64,000 nucleotides of DNA, taken from NCBI GenBank assembly GCA_000171835.1, contig ABHC01000023.1:46414-110413 (forward strand). The letters are read 5' to 3'. Positions 27,971-39,159 of this stretch are shown here, piece by piece; position 1 is the first letter of the stretch, and each line of letters begins with the position of its first letter. This stretch comes from an alpha proteobacterium BAL199 (GTDB taxonomy: Bacteria; Pseudomonadota; Alphaproteobacteria; Thalassobaculales; Thalassobaculaceae). The translations under genes were made by a program, and so were the position numbers. The notes under the pieces are model-generated. The model had not been told where the DNA came from and did not search any database. It was given only the letters and a program-made list of their open reading frames with translations.

Positions 27971-28860
27971 GCGCGCCGGCGGTCGAGGACCCGGGTGTCG
28001 GTCATGCGATGCGGCAACCGCAGCCGCCGGTATGGGTGGATGAGGCTGAGGAGCATCGCCTGCTGGATCTTGGCGACGGGTTGATCCGGTCGCGGGCGCG
28101 CGGTGTCTGGCGGCTGGTCCAGTATGGATTGTTGACCTTGATTCTGTTGCCGGTGCAGATGGTCGCGGTCGCGCTGCGGCTTCGGCTGGCGGAACGGCTG
28201 CCGCGCTTCTATCACCGGCTTTGTCTGCGCCTGCTTGGCTTCGATCTGGTGGTGAACGGGCGGCGTCTGCGCGATCGGCCGGTGTTGTTTGTCTGCAATC
28301 ACGTCTCCTACCTGGACATCATGGTTCTCGGCTCGGTCATCACCGGATCGTTCATCGCCAAGGCCGAAGTTGCCGGCTGGCCGGGCTTCGGCCTGCTGGC
28401 CAAGCTGCAGCGGACGGTGTTCGTCGAGCGCCGCCGCAGCGCCGTCGCCCGCCACGGCGATGCGATCGCCGAGCGCCTGAAAGTCCGGGACAATCTGATC
28501 CTGTTCGCTGAGGGTACCAGCACCGACGGCACGCGGGTGCTGCCGTTCAAGAGTGGGCTTCTGGCGGCCGCCGAGCGTGAAGTCGACGGTCGGCCGCTGA
28601 AGGTGCAGCCGGTCTCAATCGCCTACACCCGGCTGAACGGCATGCCGCTCGGCCGTGGCCTGCGGCCGTTCCTGGCCTGGTACGGCGACATGGAGCTGGC
28701 GCCCCATCTTTGGGACGTCGTCGCCCTCGGCCGCATTACGGTGGTGGTCGAATTTCACGACCCGACCTCGCTGGAAGAAGCGGGTTCCCGAAAGGCGCTG
28801 GCGATCGTCTGCCGGGACCGGGTTGCCGGCGGTGTGTCGCGAGCCAATTCCGGGCGTTGA
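27967..28860 (+). CDS. olsA: 1-acyl-sn-glycerol-3-phosphate acyltransferase family protein (OlsA-like)
   Basis: 297 residues, PlsC family. An N-terminal membrane segment (VQYGLLTLILLPVQMVAVAL, about 45-64) is followed by the catalytic HX4D motif in CNHVSYLDIMV (about residue 113) and the LFAEGTSTDG motif near 180. Overlap with olsB by 4 bp indicates that it performs the second step, acylating lyso-ornithine lipid. An additional role in phosphatidic acid synthesis, as for OlsA in rhodobacters, is possible. Confidence 0.82.
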   Translation: MSAPAVEDPGVGHAMRQPQPPVWVDEAEEHRLLDLGDGLIRSRARGVWRLVQYGLLTLILLPVQMVAVALRLRLAERLPRFYHRLCLRLLGFDLVVNGRRLRDRPVLFVCNHVSYLDIMVLGSVITGSFIAKAEVAGWPGFGLLAKLQRTVFVERRRSAVARHGDAIAERLKVRDNLILFAEGTSTDGTRVLPFKSGLLAAAEREVDGRPLKVQPVSIAYTRLNGMPLGRGLRPFLAWYGDMELAPHLWDVVALGRITVVVEFHDPTSLEEAGSRKALAIVCRDRVAGGVSRANSGR

Positions 28861-28882
28861 GCCTGCGTCACGCGACTGTCGC

Positions 28883-28910
28883 TTGACACCCCGCGCGCGA
28901 GTCGTAGGTT
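28883..28910 (+). promoter_or_regulatory. Candidate sigma-70 promoter for the miaB operon
   Basis: TTGACA at 28883-28888, a 16-bp spacer and TAGGTT at 28905-28910, in the 188 bp gap between olsA and miaB. The -35 is a perfect match while the -10 is weak (3 of 6). It would drive miaB-phoH-ybeY-corC-lnt from a start about 130 nt upstream of miaB. Confidence 0.45.
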
Positions 28911-29048
28911 GGCAGGTGGAGAAGGGTGTGCACCGCGCATCCGCGCTGATCGAATGCGATCATGCCAAGAGGGATCGAGACCGGCTTGAAGTCGCTCGCA
29001 TACGGACGGTTGACCGCTTGTACTGCTGAAGGGCGTTAGGCGGCAAAC

Positions 29049-30448
<1,400 letters not shown>

Positions 30449-30452
<4 letters not shown>

Positions 30453-31468
30453 GCTCGGACACGCAGGCTGCCTCGATCCAGCTCGAATTTCACGATCACT
30501 CGCTGTTGCCGCTGTTGTTCGGGGAGCACGATCGCAACCTGACGCGGATCGAGCAGAAGCTGAAGGTCTCGCTCGCGCCGTTCGGCAATACGTTGCGGAT
30601 CTCCGGCGACGAGGCTTCGGCGCCGGCCGCTCAGAAGACTCTTGAGGCGTTGTATCGCCGGCTGGAGAAGACCCGCAGCAAGGGGCGCGAGCCCTGGGCG
30701 CTTGAACTCGGCGATATCGACGCCGCGATGGCCTGGGTGGCATCCGATGTCGGCGCCGACGAGGTCGGGCGGTTCGCCGCCGGCGAAGGTGTGCTGGAGA
30801 CCTGGAAGCGGCCGGTGCATTCGCGATCGGCCAACCAGCAGCTCTATCTGAAAGCCCTGCTCGAGCACGAACTGGTGTTCGGTCTCGGCCCGGCCGGAAC
30901 CGGCAAGACCTATCTGGCGGTTGCGGTTGCGGCGGCCATGCTGAAGGCCCGCCGGGTCGACCGCATCATCTTGTCGCGCCCGGCGGTCGAAGCCGGCGAA
31001 CGTCTCGGCTTCCTGCCCGGCGACATGAAGGACAAGGTCGATCCGTATCTGCGCCCGCTCTACGACGCGCTGTACGACATGATGCCGGGCGAGCAGGTCG
31101 AGCGGCGGCTGGCCGCCGGCGAGATCGAAGTGGCGCCGCTGGCCTTCATGCGCGGCCGCACCTTGGCCAACGCTTTCGTGATTCTTGACGAGGCGCAGAA
31201 CACCACGCCCACCCAGATGAAGATGTTCCTGACCCGGCTGGGCGAGAACTCGCGGATGGCGGTTACCGGCGATCTGTCGCAGGTCGATCTGCCGCTCGGC
31301 AACAAATCCGGGCTGCGCGATGCGGTCGAAGCCCTTGATTCTGTCGAGGGTGTCTCCTTTATCGAGTTCACCGCCGCGGACGTTGTGCGCCATCCGTTGG
31401 TCACTCGCATCGTGCACGCCTATAATCGCCGGGAGGGATCCCTCCTGCCCACTCCTGTTTCTCGATGA
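30449..31468 (+). CDS. phoH: PhoH-family ATPase
   Basis: 339 residues with a P-loop: Walker [20 protein letters not shown] near residue 148, Walker [20 protein letters not shown] and the [11 protein letters not shown] sensor. The N-terminal about 100 residues include a KH-like region, as in YbeZ. YbeZ partners with YbeY, whose gene follows directly, in rRNA maturation and ribosome quality control. TTG start overlapping the miaB stop by 4 bp. Confidence 0.92.
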
Positions 31469-32013
31469 CTGACGACGACGCAAACGACGACGACCCATCT
31501 CGATCTAGCGCCACGGCCGCGACGGTCGACCTGATGGTTCGCGTGGACCACACCGACTGGCGTGCGCTGCTGGACGACCCCGAGACGGTGGTTGAGAAGG
31601 CTGTCCTGGCGGCCCTGGACGCCTTGGAACCCGAAGCGGTTGAGTTGTCCGTCGTGCTGGCGGACGACGCCGCGGTGCGGGCGCTGAATCGCGACCATCG
31701 CGGCAAGGACGCCCCGACAAATGTACTGTCATTTCCACCGGCCTTCGTGCCGCCGGCCGGGCCTCGCCCGTTGGGCGACGTGATCCTGGCGTTAGAGACG
31801 GTGCAGCGCGAGGCGGTCGAACAGGGTAAGGCCACGGTCGATCACCTGCGTCATCTGGTGGTGCACGGGGTGTTGCATCTGTCCGGCTACGACCACGAAA
31901 CCGAGTCCGATGCCGAAGAGATGGAGGATCTCGAGCGTACGATCCTCGCCGGCCTCGGTGTTGCCGATCCTTATGCCGAACTGCCCGCTGTCGGCGACGA
32001 GAGGGCGGCATGA
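31465..32013 (+). CDS. ybeY: Endoribonuclease YbeY (rRNA maturation factor)
   Basis: Zinc-dependent RNase needed for 16S rRNA 3'-end maturation. 182 residues. The zinc motif HGVLHLSGYDHETESDAEEM (three histidines) is near residue 134, and the ALNRDHRGKDAPTNVLSFP segment is also diagnostic. Start and stop overlap phoH and corC by 4 bp each, so translation of the three is coupled. Confidence 0.94.
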   Translation: MTDDDANDDDPSRSSATAATVDLMVRVDHTDWRALLDDPETVVEKAVLAALDALEPEAVELSVVLADDAAVRALNRDHRGKDAPTNVLSFPPAFVPPAGPRPLGDVILALETVQREAVEQGKATVDHLRHLVVHGVLHLSGYDHETESDAEEMEDLERTILAGLGVADPYAELPAVGDERAA

Positions 32014-32882
32014 GCGACAACAGCAACGGCACCGATACCTGGCGCACGCTGTTGCGCGCGATCGGTCTGGGGCGGAACGGCAGTTCGGCGGTGCGGGCCT
32101 CGTTGGAGGAGTTGATCGAGGAGAACGGCGAGGACTCCTCGCCGATCGATCCGCACGAAGGCGCCATCATCCGCAATGTGCTCGGGCTGCGCGACATCAC
32201 CGCTTACGATGTGATGGTGCCGCGCGCCGACATCATGGGGATCGAGCAGTCGACCTCGTTGGCCGAGTTGGCCCGGCTGATGGGCGAGGCGGCGCACTCG
32301 CGGATGCCGATCTACCGCGGCTCGCTCGATGACGTGATCGGCATGGTCCACATCAAGGACGTGGTCGGGCACCTGAACCGCGGCGAGGACGTGCCGGTGG
32401 CCGATCTGGCCCGCGAGGTGCTGTTCGTCGCGCCGTCGTCGCGTGCGCTGGACCTGCTGCAGGAAATGCGGATGACCCGCCGGCATCTGGCGCTGGTGGT
32501 CGACGAATACGGCGGCATTGACGGGCTGATCACGATCGAGGATCTGGTCGAGGAGATCGTCGGCGAGATCAGCGACGAGCACGACGTCGACGAGGGTCCG
32601 AAGCTGGAGGAGAAGCCGGACGGCACGATTCTGGCCGACGCCCGGGCTACGGTCGAGGAATTCGAAGCCCTGGTCGGCCCGGTGCTGACCGGCGAGGAGC
32701 GCGAGGAGATCGACACGCTGGGCGGCTTGGTGTTCAGCCTTGCCGGCCGTGTGGCGACCCGCGGCGAAGTGATTCGGCATCCGTCCGGCCTGGATTTCGA
32801 AGTGGTGGCGGCCGATCCGCGACGCCTGCGCACCTTGCGGGTGCGCCGACGGCCGACCGCGGTGGACCGTGCCGCCGAGTAG
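32010..32882 (+). CDS. CBS-domain protein of the CorC/HlyC (YbeX) family
   Basis: 290 residues. Two CBS domains (about 70-185) contain VPRADIMGIEQSTS and SRMPIYRGSLDDVIGMVHIK. They are followed by the VVDEYGGIDGLITIEDLVEE region and a C-terminal transporter-associated (CorC_HlyC) domain. There is no membrane segment, so it is the cytosolic YbeX/CorC type linked to ribosome maturation and Mg2+/Co2+ handling. The position between ybeY and lnt is the classic one. It overlaps lnt by 14 bp. Confidence 0.88.
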   Translation: MSDNSNGTDTWRTLLRAIGLGRNGSSAVRASLEELIEENGEDSSPIDPHEGAIIRNVLGLRDITAYDVMVPRADIMGIEQSTSLAELARLMGEAAHSRMPIYRGSLDDVIGMVHIKDVVGHLNRGEDVPVADLAREVLFVAPSSRALDLLQEMRMTRRHLALVVDEYGGIDGLITIEDLVEEIVGEISDEHDVDEGPKLEEKPDGTILADARATVEEFEALVGPVLTGEEREEIDTLGGLVFSLAGRVATRGEVIRHPSGLDFEVVAADPRRLRTLRVRRRPTAVDRAAE

Positions 32883-34440
32883 CATCGCGATCGGATTGAC
32901 GGCCGTCTTGGCGAACGCCGGCCCGCGCGCCGGAGTGCTGCTGCTCAGCGGCGCGGTTGCGGCTGCGGCGCTGCCGCCTGTTGGCGCGATTCCGGCGATC
33001 TTCAGCGTGGCCGTTTTGGCCTGGGCGGTGCGGGTGGCGGACACGCCGCGCGGTGCGGCCCTGGCCGGCTGGCTGTGGGGGTTCGGATTTCACGTCGCCG
33101 GGCTGTACTGGATCGCCAACGCCCTGCTGGTCGACGGCGAGCGGCACGCTTGGCTGATTCCCTTCGCGGTGGCCGGTCTTCCAGCGCTGCTCGGCCTGTT
33201 CACCGCTGCCGCCGCCTGGGCCGGCCGTCGGCTGGCGCGCGACGGCGTCGCGGGCTGGCTGGCGCTGGTCGGAACACTGGCCTTGGCGGAGTGGCTGCGC
33301 GGCCATGTCCTGACTGGGTTTCCCTGGAACCTGTCCGCCTATGTCTGGGATCCGGTGCCGGCGGTGCTGCAGTCCGCTTCGTTGGCGGGTGCCTATGGCT
33401 TGTCGCTGATCACCCTGCTGGCGGCGGCGGTGCCGGCGCTGTGGTTCGATCCGGGTGCCGGTCGGCGCTCCCGGGTTGCGGCCACTGTTGCAAGCCTCGC
33501 GCTGCTGGCCGGTCTCGGCGCCTGGGGATATGCCCGGATGCCGGACGGACCAGCCCCGACCGTGGACGGCGTGGTCGTGCGGGTAGTGCAGGGCAATGTC
33601 GACCAGCGCGACAAATGGCAGGCCGCCCTGAAGCCGCGTCACGTGTTGCGCTACCTGTCGCTGAGCGTGCCGGGCTCGGCGCCGACGGTCCGAGCGGACG
33701 GGTTGGCGGACGGTGCGGTCCCGACGGTGACGGTTTGGCCGGAGACTGCGGTCGCCTATCTCATCGGGCCGACCACCCCATTGACCGGTCTTGCCAACGT
33801 CATTCCACCCGGTGGCACGCTGTTGTTCGGGGCGCCGCGGGAGCAGGACGGCCGGGTCTACAACAGCGTGCTGGCGTTGACCGGGGACGGGACGACGGTG
33901 CGGTGGGCGTACGACAAGGCTCATCTCGTGCCGTTCGGCGAGTACGTGCCGCTTCGGGAAATCCTGCCGATCGAACCGCTGGCGCAGGGTGCGCGCGACT
34001 TCACGCCGGGAGCCGGGCCGCAGACCCTCGAGTTGCCGGGCGCACCGCCGGTGTCGCCGCTGGTGTGCTACGAGGTGATCTTCCCAAATGCGGTGACCGA
34101 TCCGGATCGGCGTCCGGGGTGGCTGCTCAACCTGACGAACGATTCCTGGTATGGCCGGTCGAGCGGACCATACCAGCATCAGGCCATCACCCGGATGCGC
34201 GCTGTGGAGGAAGGCTTGCCGATCGTGCGGGCGGCCAACACCGGAATATCCTTCGTGGCCGACCCGTACGGCCGGACTCTGGCCGAGTTAAGTCTGGGCG
34301 TCACCGGCAGCCTTGACGCACCGCTGCCCCGCGCGCTCGCGCCCACCGTGTATTCGCGGTCCGGTGACACAATCTTTCTGGTTGTTGTTGCCGTCTTACT
34401 CGCTGCTGCCGGTATCCAAAGCCGTCGCCGCCGCCACTAA
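32869..34440 (+). CDS. lnt: Apolipoprotein N-acyltransferase Lnt
   Basis: Inner-membrane enzyme that adds the third acyl chain to lipoproteins. 523 residues: about six membrane segments, then a periplasmic nitrilase domain with the Glu-Lys-Cys triad in VWPETAVAYL (about residue 292), YDKAHLVPFGEYVPLR (about 348) and PLVCYEVIFP (about 401). GTG start inside the corC end. Last gene of the coupled miaB-lnt run; a separate promoter follows for the XRE gene. Confidence 0.94.
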   Translation: MPPSSIAIGLTAVLANAGPRAGVLLLSGAVAAAALPPVGAIPAIFSVAVLAWAVRVADTPRGAALAGWLWGFGFHVAGLYWIANALLVDGERHAWLIPFAVAGLPALLGLFTAAAAWAGRRLARDGVAGWLALVGTLALAEWLRGHVLTGFPWNLSAYVWDPVPAVLQSASLAGAYGLSLITLLAAAVPALWFDPGAGRRSRVAATVASLALLAGLGAWGYARMPDGPAPTVDGVVVRVVQGNVDQRDKWQAALKPRHVLRYLSLSVPGSAPTVRADGLADGAVPTVTVWPETAVAYLIGPTTPLTGLANVIPPGGTLLFGAPREQDGRVYNSVLALTGDGTTVRWAYDKAHLVPFGEYVPLREILPIEPLAQGARDFTPGAGPQTLELPGAPPVSPLVCYEVIFPNAVTDPDRRPGWLLNLTNDSWYGRSSGPYQHQAITRMRAVEEGLPIVRAANTGISFVADPYGRTLAELSLGVTGSLDAPLPRALAPTVYSRSGDTIFLVVVAVLLAAAGIQSRRRRH

Positions 34441-34487
34441 CACCGTCGAATTGTTGGATTTTTGTGCAGCATCGCCGCTGACCGGCG

Positions 34488-34515
34488 TTGACTGCATACA
34501 TGAGTATGGAATAAT
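34488..34515 (+). promoter_or_regulatory. Strong sigma-70-like promoter for the XRE regulator gene
   Basis: TTGACT at 34488-34493 and AATAAT at 34510-34515, 16 bp apart, each 5 of 6 to consensus, in an AT-rich stretch after lnt. Transcription would begin about 30 nt before the ATG at 34552 and could read on into metK and trmB. Confidence 0.65.
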
Positions 34516-34551
34516 GCGCGCGAATTTTGGTTAACGAATAGTGAGGGCGGT

Positions 34552-35004
34552 ATGGTGAGCGAACGGCCGGGTCGCAGGCGGGTCGGTCGACCGCCAACCG
34601 CTGGAAATCCCAATCCGGTCGATGTGCATGTGGGCGTGCGCATCCGGCTGCGTCGAACCCTGCTCGGCATGAGCCAGGAGCGGCTCGGCGATGCTCTCGG
34701 GTTGACCTTCCAACAGGTCCAGAAATACGAGCGTGGCGCCAATCGGGTCGGGGCGAGCCGACTGTTCGACTTGGCGCGAGCCCTGCAGGTACCGGTCGGA
34801 TTCTTCTTCGACGACCTCGCGGACGGTACGGTCGAGGGCAAGGTTCCGCCAGCGTCGGCGACGCCGGCTGATGATCCGATGCAACAGCGCGAGACCATCG
34901 AATTGGTGCGCGCCTTCTATCGGATTCCGGATCCGACGGCCCGGCGGCGGCTGTATGAACTGACCCGGTCGATCGCCGATGCGATCGACGACAGTAGCCG
35001 GTAG
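34552..35004 (+). CDS. XRE-family transcriptional regulator (PraR/PhrR-like)
   Basis: 150 residues. The HTH lies at about residues 30-85: VGVRIRLRRTLLGMSQERLG, then QQVQKYERGANRVGASRLFD. An acidic, Pro-rich linker and a short C-terminal helical segment follow. The sequence matches the alphaproteobacterial XRE family that includes rhizobial PraR/PhrR. GAGGGCGG precedes the ATG. Its place just before metK is a recurrent arrangement in this class, but whether it regulates metK is not shown by the sequence. Confidence 0.82.
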   Translation: MVSERPGRRRVGRPPTAGNPNPVDVHVGVRIRLRRTLLGMSQERLGDALGLTFQQVQKYERGANRVGASRLFDLARALQVPVGFFFDDLADGTVEGKVPPASATPADDPMQQRETIELVRAFYRIPDPTARRRLYELTRSIADAIDDSSR

Positions 35005-35094
35005 CGGCATTACCAACCGGCGGTGCCAGAACGATAGGTCGGCTTCACTCTTGACCGGCACCGGCATTCGCGCCACAACGCCCCGTCTCACGCC

Positions 35095-35117
35095 AGGGCC
35101 GGTTCGACGCCGGCCCT
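35095..35117 (+). promoter_or_regulatory. Hairpin in the metK leader
   Basis: Perfect 8-bp arms AGGGCCGG and CCGGCCCT around a 7-nt loop, within the 188 bp gap between the XRE gene and metK. No U-tract follows. I could not match the leader to SAM-II or the other SAM-sensing consensus sequences I know. Role unknown. Confidence 0.4.
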
Positions 35118-35192
35118 CGTCGATTCCCGGTCCGTTGGGATTCAGTCTCCATCGAGAGGCTTGGTCCCCAGGTCTGCCGCGCGGAGGTTCTG

Positions 35193-36362
35193 TTGAGCCA
35201 GTCGAGTTATCTGTTCACGAGCGAATCGGTGTCCGAAGGTCATCCGGACAAGGTTTGCGACCGCATTTCCGATACGATCGTCGATCTGTTCCTGGCGGCC
35301 GATCCGGCCAGCCGGGTGGCATGCGAAACGTTGGCCACCACCAACAAGATCGTGCTTGCCGGCGAAGTGCGCGGCCCATCCAGCGTCACCCAGGCGCTGA
35401 TGGAAGAAGGCGTCCGCGCCGCGGTCAAGGACATCGGCTACGAGCAGGACGGCTTCCACTGGGAGAATGCCGAGGTCGACATCCTGCTGCACGAGCAGTC
35501 GGTCGACATCGCCGTCGGCGTCGATGCCGCGGGCAACAAGGACGAGGGCGCTGGCGACCAGGGCATCATGTTCGGCTATGCCTGCACCGAGACCGACGCG
35601 CTGATGCCGGCGCCGATTCACTACAGCCACGAGATCCTGCGCCGCATGGCGCAGGCCCGTCACGACGGAACTGTCAAGGGCCTGGGCCCTGACTCCAAGA
35701 GCCAGGTCACTCTGCGCTACGAGAACGGCCGGCCGGTCAAGGCGACCTCGGTGGTCATCTCCACCCAGCACGACGCCGACCTGTCCCAGGACGAGGTGCG
35801 CGCCATCGTGCTGCCGTTCATCCAGAACACCCTGCCGGACGGCTGGCTCGACGACGAGACGGTCTACTACATCAATCCGACCGGGCGGTTCGTGATCGGC
35901 GGGCCGGACGGCGACTGCGGCCTGACCGGACGCAAGATCATCGTCGACACCTACGGCGGTGCCGCCCCTCACGGTGGCGGTGCGTTCTCTGGCAAGGATC
36001 CGACCAAGGTCGATCGTTCGGCCGCCTATGCGGCGCGCTGGGTTGCCAAGAACGTCGTGGCCGCTGGGTTTGCCGACAAGTGCACCATTCAGGTGTCCTA
36101 CGCGATCGGCATTTCCCATCCGCTGTCGATCTACGTCGAAACCCACGGCACCGGCCGGGTCGACGAGACCAAGTTGTCGCAGGTGATCGCCAAGAACGTC
36201 GACCTGTCGCCGCGCGGCATCCGCACCCGGTTGGCCCTCAGCAACCCGATCTACGCCCGCTCGGCGGCCTATGGCCATTTCGGCCGCACGCCGGACGACA
36301 GCGGCGGGTTCACCTGGGAGAAGCTGGACCTGGTAGACGATCTGAAGTCTGCGCTGACCTGA
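35193..36362 (+). CDS. metK: S-adenosylmethionine synthetase (resident copy)
   Basis: Makes SAM from methionine and ATP. 389 residues, standard length. It has the N-terminal [20 protein letters not shown], the ATP-binding [12 protein letters not shown] and the P-loop-like [19 protein letters not shown]. Alphaproteobacterial features include [20 protein letters not shown]. The start is a TTG with GGAGG 5 nt upstream. trmB follows after 17 bp. A second, different metK lies 10 kb downstream in the betaine module. Confidence 0.95.
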   Translation: MSQSSYLFTSESVSEGHPDKVCDRISDTIVDLFLAADPASRVACETLATTNKIVLAGEVRGPSSVTQALMEEGVRAAVKDIGYEQDGFHWENAEVDILLHEQSVDIAVGVDAAGNKDEGAGDQGIMFGYACTETDALMPAPIHYSHEILRRMAQARHDGTVKGLGPDSKSQVTLRYENGRPVKATSVVISTQHDADLSQDEVRAIVLPFIQNTLPDGWLDDETVYYINPTGRFVIGGPDGDCGLTGRKIIVDTYGGAAPHGGGAFSGKDPTKVDRSAAYAARWVAKNVVAAGFADKCTIQVSYAIGISHPLSIYVETHGTGRVDETKLSQVIAKNVDLSPRGIRTRLALSNPIYARSAAYGHFGRTPDDSGGFTWEKLDLVDDLKSALT

Positions 36363-36379
36363 CCGTCACCACCGACCCG

Positions 36380-37084
36380 ATGCCCCAGCCCCGCGATCCC
36401 AGGCGGGTCCCCGGCGACCGGCTGTTTTTCGGTCGCCGCAAGGGGCGGCCGCTGCGTGCCAACATGCAGGCGCTGCTGGACGACCGGCTGCCCGATCTGG
36501 CGGTGCCGGTCGAGCCGGCATCGGCTGACCCCAAGACGTGGTTTGCGCGGCCGGTTCGCGCGGCGTGGCTGGAAGTTGGATTCGGCGGCGGCGAGCATCT
36601 CGCTTGGCAGGCCCGGGCCAATCCGGATGTCGGCATTGTGGGGGCCGAGCCGTTCATGAACGGCGTCGCCTCGCTGCTGCGGCATCTGGAGAACGACGGC
36701 AGCGACAACGTCCGGATTCTGGCCGACGACGCCCGTCCGATGATCGAGGCGTTGCCCCCTGGATCGCTGGAGCGGGTCTTCGTGCTGCATCCGGATCCCT
36801 GGCCGAAGCGCCGCCATCACGAGCGGCGGCTGATCCAGCACGCCTCGATCGCCCGGTTCCACGACCTGCTGGTGCCGGGTGGCGAATTGCGGATCGCCAC
36901 CGACGATGTCGCCTATCTGCACTGGATCCTGGCCCGGGTTACCGCCCATCCGGGTCTGCGCTGGACCGGCACGCGCCTTGCCGACTGGCGCGCCCGCCCC
37001 GAGGACTGGCCGGAGACCCGGTATGAGGCCAAGGCCCGCCGCGAGGGCCGCGAGCCGGCCTATCTGCGCTTCGTCAAGACGTAG
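36380..37084 (+). CDS. trmB: tRNA (guanine-N7-)-methyltransferase TrmB
   Basis: Methylates G46 of tRNA using SAM. 234 residues from the ATG 18 nt after the metK stop; the longer frame reads back through metK and is not real. Family motifs: LEVGFGGGEHLAWQA (SAM binding), VFVLHPDPWPKRRHHERRL and LRIATDDVAYLHWIL. Downstream of metK, as in many alphaproteobacteria. Its last 11 bp overlap the convergent IclR gene. Confidence 0.92.
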   Translation: MPQPRDPRRVPGDRLFFGRRKGRPLRANMQALLDDRLPDLAVPVEPASADPKTWFARPVRAAWLEVGFGGGEHLAWQARANPDVGIVGAEPFMNGVASLLRHLENDGSDNVRILADDARPMIEALPPGSLERVFVLHPDPWPKRRHHERRLIQHASIARFHDLLVPGGELRIATDDVAYLHWILARVTAHPGLRWTGTRLADWRARPEDWPETRYEAKARREGREPAYLRFVKT

Positions 37085-37871
37085 CCGCGCTGCGGGCCGT
37101 CAGTTCGGCGGCAATGCGCGCGGCGGTGCGCTGCAGGGGTTCCAGGAACTGTCCGATCCCGGCTTCCTCGGTCATGGCGCTGTGCAGCAGCATGACGTTG
37201 ATTGCGGCAAATACCGTGTGTTCGTTGCGCACCGGCACGCCGATCGCCCAGACCTTGTCGTCAAACATCTCGTGGCTGTAGCTCGGGTCGGTCAGCGCAT
37301 AGCCGCGGCCGCGAATCTCCTCAATGGCGCGGGCGAGATGCTCCGGCTGGCGGGCAAGCTCGGTCGACGGTCCCGGGATTGCCGCCAGCCGCGCGACGAT
37401 CGTCCGGCGTTCGCCGTCGCTGCAGAACGCCAGATAGGCGCGGCCGAGCGAGGTGGTCAGCACCGGAATCCGGAACCCCGGCCGGCGACGGACGAAGAAC
37501 ACCGAGCCGCGTTCCTGCAATGTCTGCGAGATGATCATGGCGTCGCGGTCGAACAGCGCGATGTCGACCGGCCAGCCGACCTGATCGCGCACTTCCTGCA
37601 GAATCGGGTCGGCGACGCTGCCGATCCACAGGTGCCGGTCGTAGCCCTGGCTGAGCAGCAAGGTGCGCCCGGTCGGCGCGTAGGCGGCGCGTTCGGGGTC
37701 GCGCATGACGTATCCCTGACTCTCCAGGGTTTCCAACATCCGCACGACGGTTGCCTTGTCCAGGCCGGTTGCCTTGTGGATCGAGCCGACGGTCGCCAGC
37801 TTCTCCTGATTGACGATCCGCAACACGTCGAGTCCGCGCGACAGGGCAATGACCGGTTTGAACGATGGCAT
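37074..37871 (-). CDS. IclR-family transcriptional regulator
   Basis: 265 residues from the ATG at 37871, preceded by GAGGATAGC. The N-terminal winged HTH (SRGLDVLRIVNQEKLATVGS through ATVVRMLETLESQGYV) is followed by the GAF-like IclR effector domain (about 80-255) with GRAYLAFCSDGERR. Divergent from the acyl-CoA racemase-like gene across 118 bp that hold a palindrome suited to IclR proteins. It probably controls the divergent gene and itself; the effector may be an acyl-CoA or carboxylate. Confidence 0.88.
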   Translation of the reverse strand: MPSFKPVIALSRGLDVLRIVNQEKLATVGSIHKATGLDKATVVRMLETLESQGYVMRDPERAAYAPTGRTLLLSQGYDRHLWIGSVADPILQEVRDQVGWPVDIALFDRDAMIISQTLQERGSVFFVRRRPGFRIPVLTTSLGRAYLAFCSDGERRTIVARLAAIPGPSTELARQPEHLARAIEEIRGRGYALTDPSYSHEMFDDKVWAIGVPVRNEHTVFAAINVMLLHSAMTEEAGIGQFLEPLQRTAARIAAELTARSAATS

Positions 37872-37911
37872 GCTATCCTCGCGGCTGCGCAAGCAACGCT
37901 GATTTCCCGTG

Positions 37912-37940
37912 ATCGTATATTTTGTGAAATAGCATTTCAA
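37912..37940 (-). promoter_or_regulatory. Promoter of the IclR-family gene
   Basis: On the minus strand TTGAAA (37940-37935), a 17-bp spacer and TACGAT (37917-37912), about 41 nt before the start codon. The TGAAAT-AGC-ATTTCA palindrome overlaps the -35 element, which suggests autorepression. Confidence 0.6.
37925..37939. promoter_or_regulatory. Candidate IclR operator, site 1
   Basis: Perfect palindrome with half-sites TGAAAT and ATTTCA separated by AGC. It fits the TGRAA-N-TTYCA type of operator bound by IclR-family dimers. It sits between the regulator gene and the divergent racemase-like gene. A related site lies upstream of the enoyl-CoA hydratase gene. Confidence 0.6.
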
Positions 37941-37989
37941 CAGATGAAGCGATGATCCCGAGACCGATCCGACAAGCGGGAAGATCAAC

Positions 37990-39153
37990 ATGGGCCCTCT
38001 GACCGGTTATCGGGTGCTGGAGTTCGCTGGCATCGGCCCGGCGCCGATGTGCGCCATGCTGTTGGCCGACATGGGAGCGACAGTGCTGCGGCTCGACCGG
38101 CCGATGGCGGCGGGTGACCTGGGGATCGACATGCCGGCACGCTTCGAGCTCGCAAACCGGGGCCGTCGCTCGGCAGCGGTAGACCTCAAGCGGCCCGAGG
38201 GTGTGGCCCTGGTGCTTGATCTGACGGGTCGTGCCGACGCGCTGATCGAAGGATTCCGGCCAGGCACTATGGAACGGCTGGGCCTGGGCCCGGAACCGTG
38301 CCTTACCCGCAACCCGAAGCTGGTGTATGGCCGGATGACTGGCTGGGGCCAGGACGGGCCGCTGGCCCACGCCGCCGGCCACGACATCAACTACATCGCG
38401 CTGACTGGCGCGCTGCACGCCATCGGCCGGGCCGGTCAGCCGCCAACCCCGCCGCTCAACCTAGTCGGCGATTTCGGCGGTGGCTCGCTGTATCTGGCTT
38501 TCGGAGTCGTGTGCGGGCTGCTGGAAGCCCAGCGCTCCGGCCAGGGTCAGGTGGTCGACGCCGCCATGATCGATGGTGCTGCCTCGCTGATGACCGCGTT
38601 CTATGGGCTGGCGGCGGCCGGGCTGCACAGTGATCGCCGCGGCGAGAACGTGCTCGACTCGGGCGCCTCCTACTACGACGTGTATGCCTGCTCCGACGGA
38701 GCCTATCTGTCGGTCGGGCCGATCGAGGAGCGGTTTCGGCGCGAGTTCTACGCCAGGATCGGGTTGGACGAAACCGCGCCGACCGGATCCGATCCCGCCG
38801 ACTGGTTGGCCGCCAAGCGCCTGATCGCCGCGCGCATCGCGACCAGGACCCAGGCCGAGTGGTGCGCCATCCTGGAGGGCACCGATGCCTGCGTGGCGCC
38901 GGTCCTGTCGATCGCCGACGCGCCGAACCACCCGCACAACCGGGCGCGCGGCACCTTCGTGGAGATCGATGGGGTGATGCAACCGGCGCCGGCACCTCGG
39001 TTCAGCCGGACCAAGCCCGGCACCCCGACCCCGCCGGAGCCGGCCGGGGCCAGCACCGACGAGGCGTTGGCTGAATGGGGGTGCGATTCCGAAACGATCG
39101 CCCGTTTGCGTGCCGCCGGGGTGATCGGCCGGATTGAGAAACCGTCCGGGTAA
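37990..39153 (+). CDS. CaiB/BaiF-type enzyme, alpha-methylacyl-CoA racemase-like
   Basis: 387 residues, class III CoA-transferase fold. The N-terminal [19 protein letters not shown], the [20 protein letters not shown] segment with the His and Asp used by methylacyl-CoA racemases, and [17 protein letters not shown] all match AMACR more than true CoA-transferases. Probable action: epimerise 2-methylacyl-CoA so that beta-oxidation of branched acids or sterol side chains can proceed. Divergent from the IclR gene and close to an enoyl-CoA hydratase with a similar operator. Confidence 0.82.
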   Translation: MGPLTGYRVLEFAGIGPAPMCAMLLADMGATVLRLDRPMAAGDLGIDMPARFELANRGRRSAAVDLKRPEGVALVLDLTGRADALIEGFRPGTMERLGLGPEPCLTRNPKLVYGRMTGWGQDGPLAHAAGHDINYIALTGALHAIGRAGQPPTPPLNLVGDFGGGSLYLAFGVVCGLLEAQRSGQGQVVDAAMIDGAASLMTAFYGLAAAGLHSDRRGENVLDSGASYYDVYACSDGAYLSVGPIEERFRREFYARIGLDETAPTGSDPADWLAAKRLIAARIATRTQAEWCAILEGTDACVAPVLSIADAPNHPHNRARGTFVEIDGVMQPAPAPRFSRTKPGTPTPPEPAGASTDEALAEWGCDSETIARLRAAGVIGRIEKPSG

Positions 39154-39159
39154 CGCTGG

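Noticed and set aside
35005..35192. SAM-II or SAM/SAH riboswitch before metK
   Set aside because: The conserved loop and pseudoknot segments of these classes are not present; only a simple hairpin is.
36080..36379. N-terminal extension of trmB by 100 codons
   Set aside because: It reads through metK in another frame; the ATG at 36380 is a natural start.
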